Positions 63,754 through 64,000 of a stretch of 64,000 bases of DNA are shown piece by piece (position 1 is the first letter of the stretch; every line of letters starts with the position of its first letter). The DNA is from Micromonospora globbae (GTDB lineage: Bacteria > Actinomycetota > Actinomycetes > Mycobacteriales > Micromonosporaceae), in NCBI RefSeq assembly GCF_003610785.1, contig NZ_RAQQ01000008.1, forward strand, positions 228,768 to 292,767, in the 5' to 3' direction. The notes beneath the pieces are model-generated. The model saw only the letters and a program-made list of their open reading frames with translations. It searched no databases and was not told the DNA's origin. The position numbers and the translations under genes are program-made.

Positions 63754-64000
63754 TTCTAGGCTTCAGTGCAACTGATCTTGGTTGGGTTGGGGGTGCTGGT
63801 GGCGAGGCCGGGTGTGTTGACGTTCGGGCATCGGCAGGTGTTGGAGCATCTGTGGGGTTCAGGGCGGACGATCACGCAGATCGCGGGCGTGTTGGGGGTG
63901 CCGGTGTGCACGGTGTCGCGGGAGGTTGCCCGTTATCACAGTGCGCGGCATGGGACGAAGAACCCGCTCGGGCGGTCGTTGCCGCCGGGGCGGGCTCGGG
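63754..64000 (+). mobile_element. IS30-like insertion sequence, left end (cut by window end)
   Basis: From about 63754 the base use changes (many TTG and GTG codons, lower G+C in the third position) and an IS30-type transposase begins. The left inverted repeat probably lies in TTCTAGGCTTCAGTGCAACT, but the right end is outside the window so it cannot be checked. Boundary is approximate. Confidence 0.6.
63799..64000 (+). CDS. IS30-family transposase, N-terminus (partial)
   Basis: The first ~67 codons of an IS30 transposase. After VARPGVLTFGHRQVLEHLW comes a helix-turn-helix, GRTITQIAGVLGVPVCTVSR, as in the N-terminal HTH_38 domain that binds the IS ends. KNPLGRSLPPGRAR follows. The start is uncertain; in-frame GTG at 63766, 63793 or 63799 are options and none has a clear ribosome site. 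The catalytic DDE domain is beyond the window, so whether the gene is intact is unknown. Confidence 0.7.
   Translation, partial: MARPGVLTFGHRQVLEHLWGSGRTITQIAGVLGVPVCTVSREVARYHSARHGTKNPLGRSLPPGRAR

Overview
This window is very G+C-rich chromosomal DNA with densely packed genes, G/C-ending codons, frequent GTG/TTG starts and 4-nt GTGA overlaps. The gene content (GlgE-type glycogen pathway, TAXI lipoprotein beside a two-component system, cell-wall glycopolymer genes, an actinobacterial-style c-di-AMP riboswitch) fits an actinomycete, most likely Micromonosporaceae (Micromonospora-like). That placement is inference from gene content; there is no rRNA here to confirm it. No tRNA, rRNA or CRISPR array was seen.

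Layout. (1) 1-9.8 kb is central carbon metabolism: the tail of an NAD kinase, a hexapeptide acyltransferase, phosphoglucomutase and GlgC on the minus strand, then GlgA/GlgM, GlgE and GlgB on the plus strand. This is a nearly complete maltose-1-phosphate route to branched alpha-glucan. (2) 9.8-18.4 kb is mixed housekeeping: App1-type phosphatase, GT-C-like membrane protein, YaaA, a WhiA-like protein lacking the DNA-binding end, TAXI lipoprotein convergent with a histidine kinase/response regulator pair, and a DUF952 protein. (3) 18.4-37.8 kb is a cell-surface glycopolymer region: WbpD/WbpB/WbpE-like amino-sugar enzymes, two membrane-anchored TagF-like polyol-phosphate polymerases, a flippase-like protein, GT4, a second aminotransferase/SDR/acyltransferase set, L-2-hydroxyglutarate oxidase, a TetR regulator, a Wzm/Wzt-type ABC exporter and a fused cytidylyltransferase-SDR that probably makes CDP-ribitol. 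(4) 37.7-43.2 kb holds an alpha/beta hydrolase, a secreted C39-type peptidase under a c-di-AMP riboswitch, two Micromonosporaceae-style hypotheticals and an OafA-like acyltransferase. (5) 43.5-59.3 kb is a pseudaminic acid locus with all six enzymes (PseB, C, H, G, I, F) plus a pyruvyl transferase-like protein, GT2, a methyltransferase-like coiled-coil protein and an unrecognised protein. It is split by an oppositely oriented five-gene cassette (ACP, SDR, AMP-ligase, LuxE, LuxC). (6) 59.3-64 kb holds a polytopic membrane protein, an AlkB-family dioxygenase, an NCS2 permease and the first part of an IS30-like element.

How it works together. Regions 3 and 5 together look like a factory for wall glycopolymers: CDP-ribitol supply, two polymerases and an ABC exporter for a teichoic-acid-type chain, and CMP-pseudaminic acid for a nonulosonic-acid-containing polymer. 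The most unusual element is the tightly overlapping LuxC/LuxE/ACP cassette nested in the Pse locus. It keeps the recognisable catalytic residues, there is no luciferase, and it may build an acyl or aldehyde group for the glycan. The riboswitch with its mapped promoter and intervening 28-codon ORF, the candidate TetR operator overlapping the exporter promoter, and several perfect hairpins between convergent genes are the clearest regulatory features.
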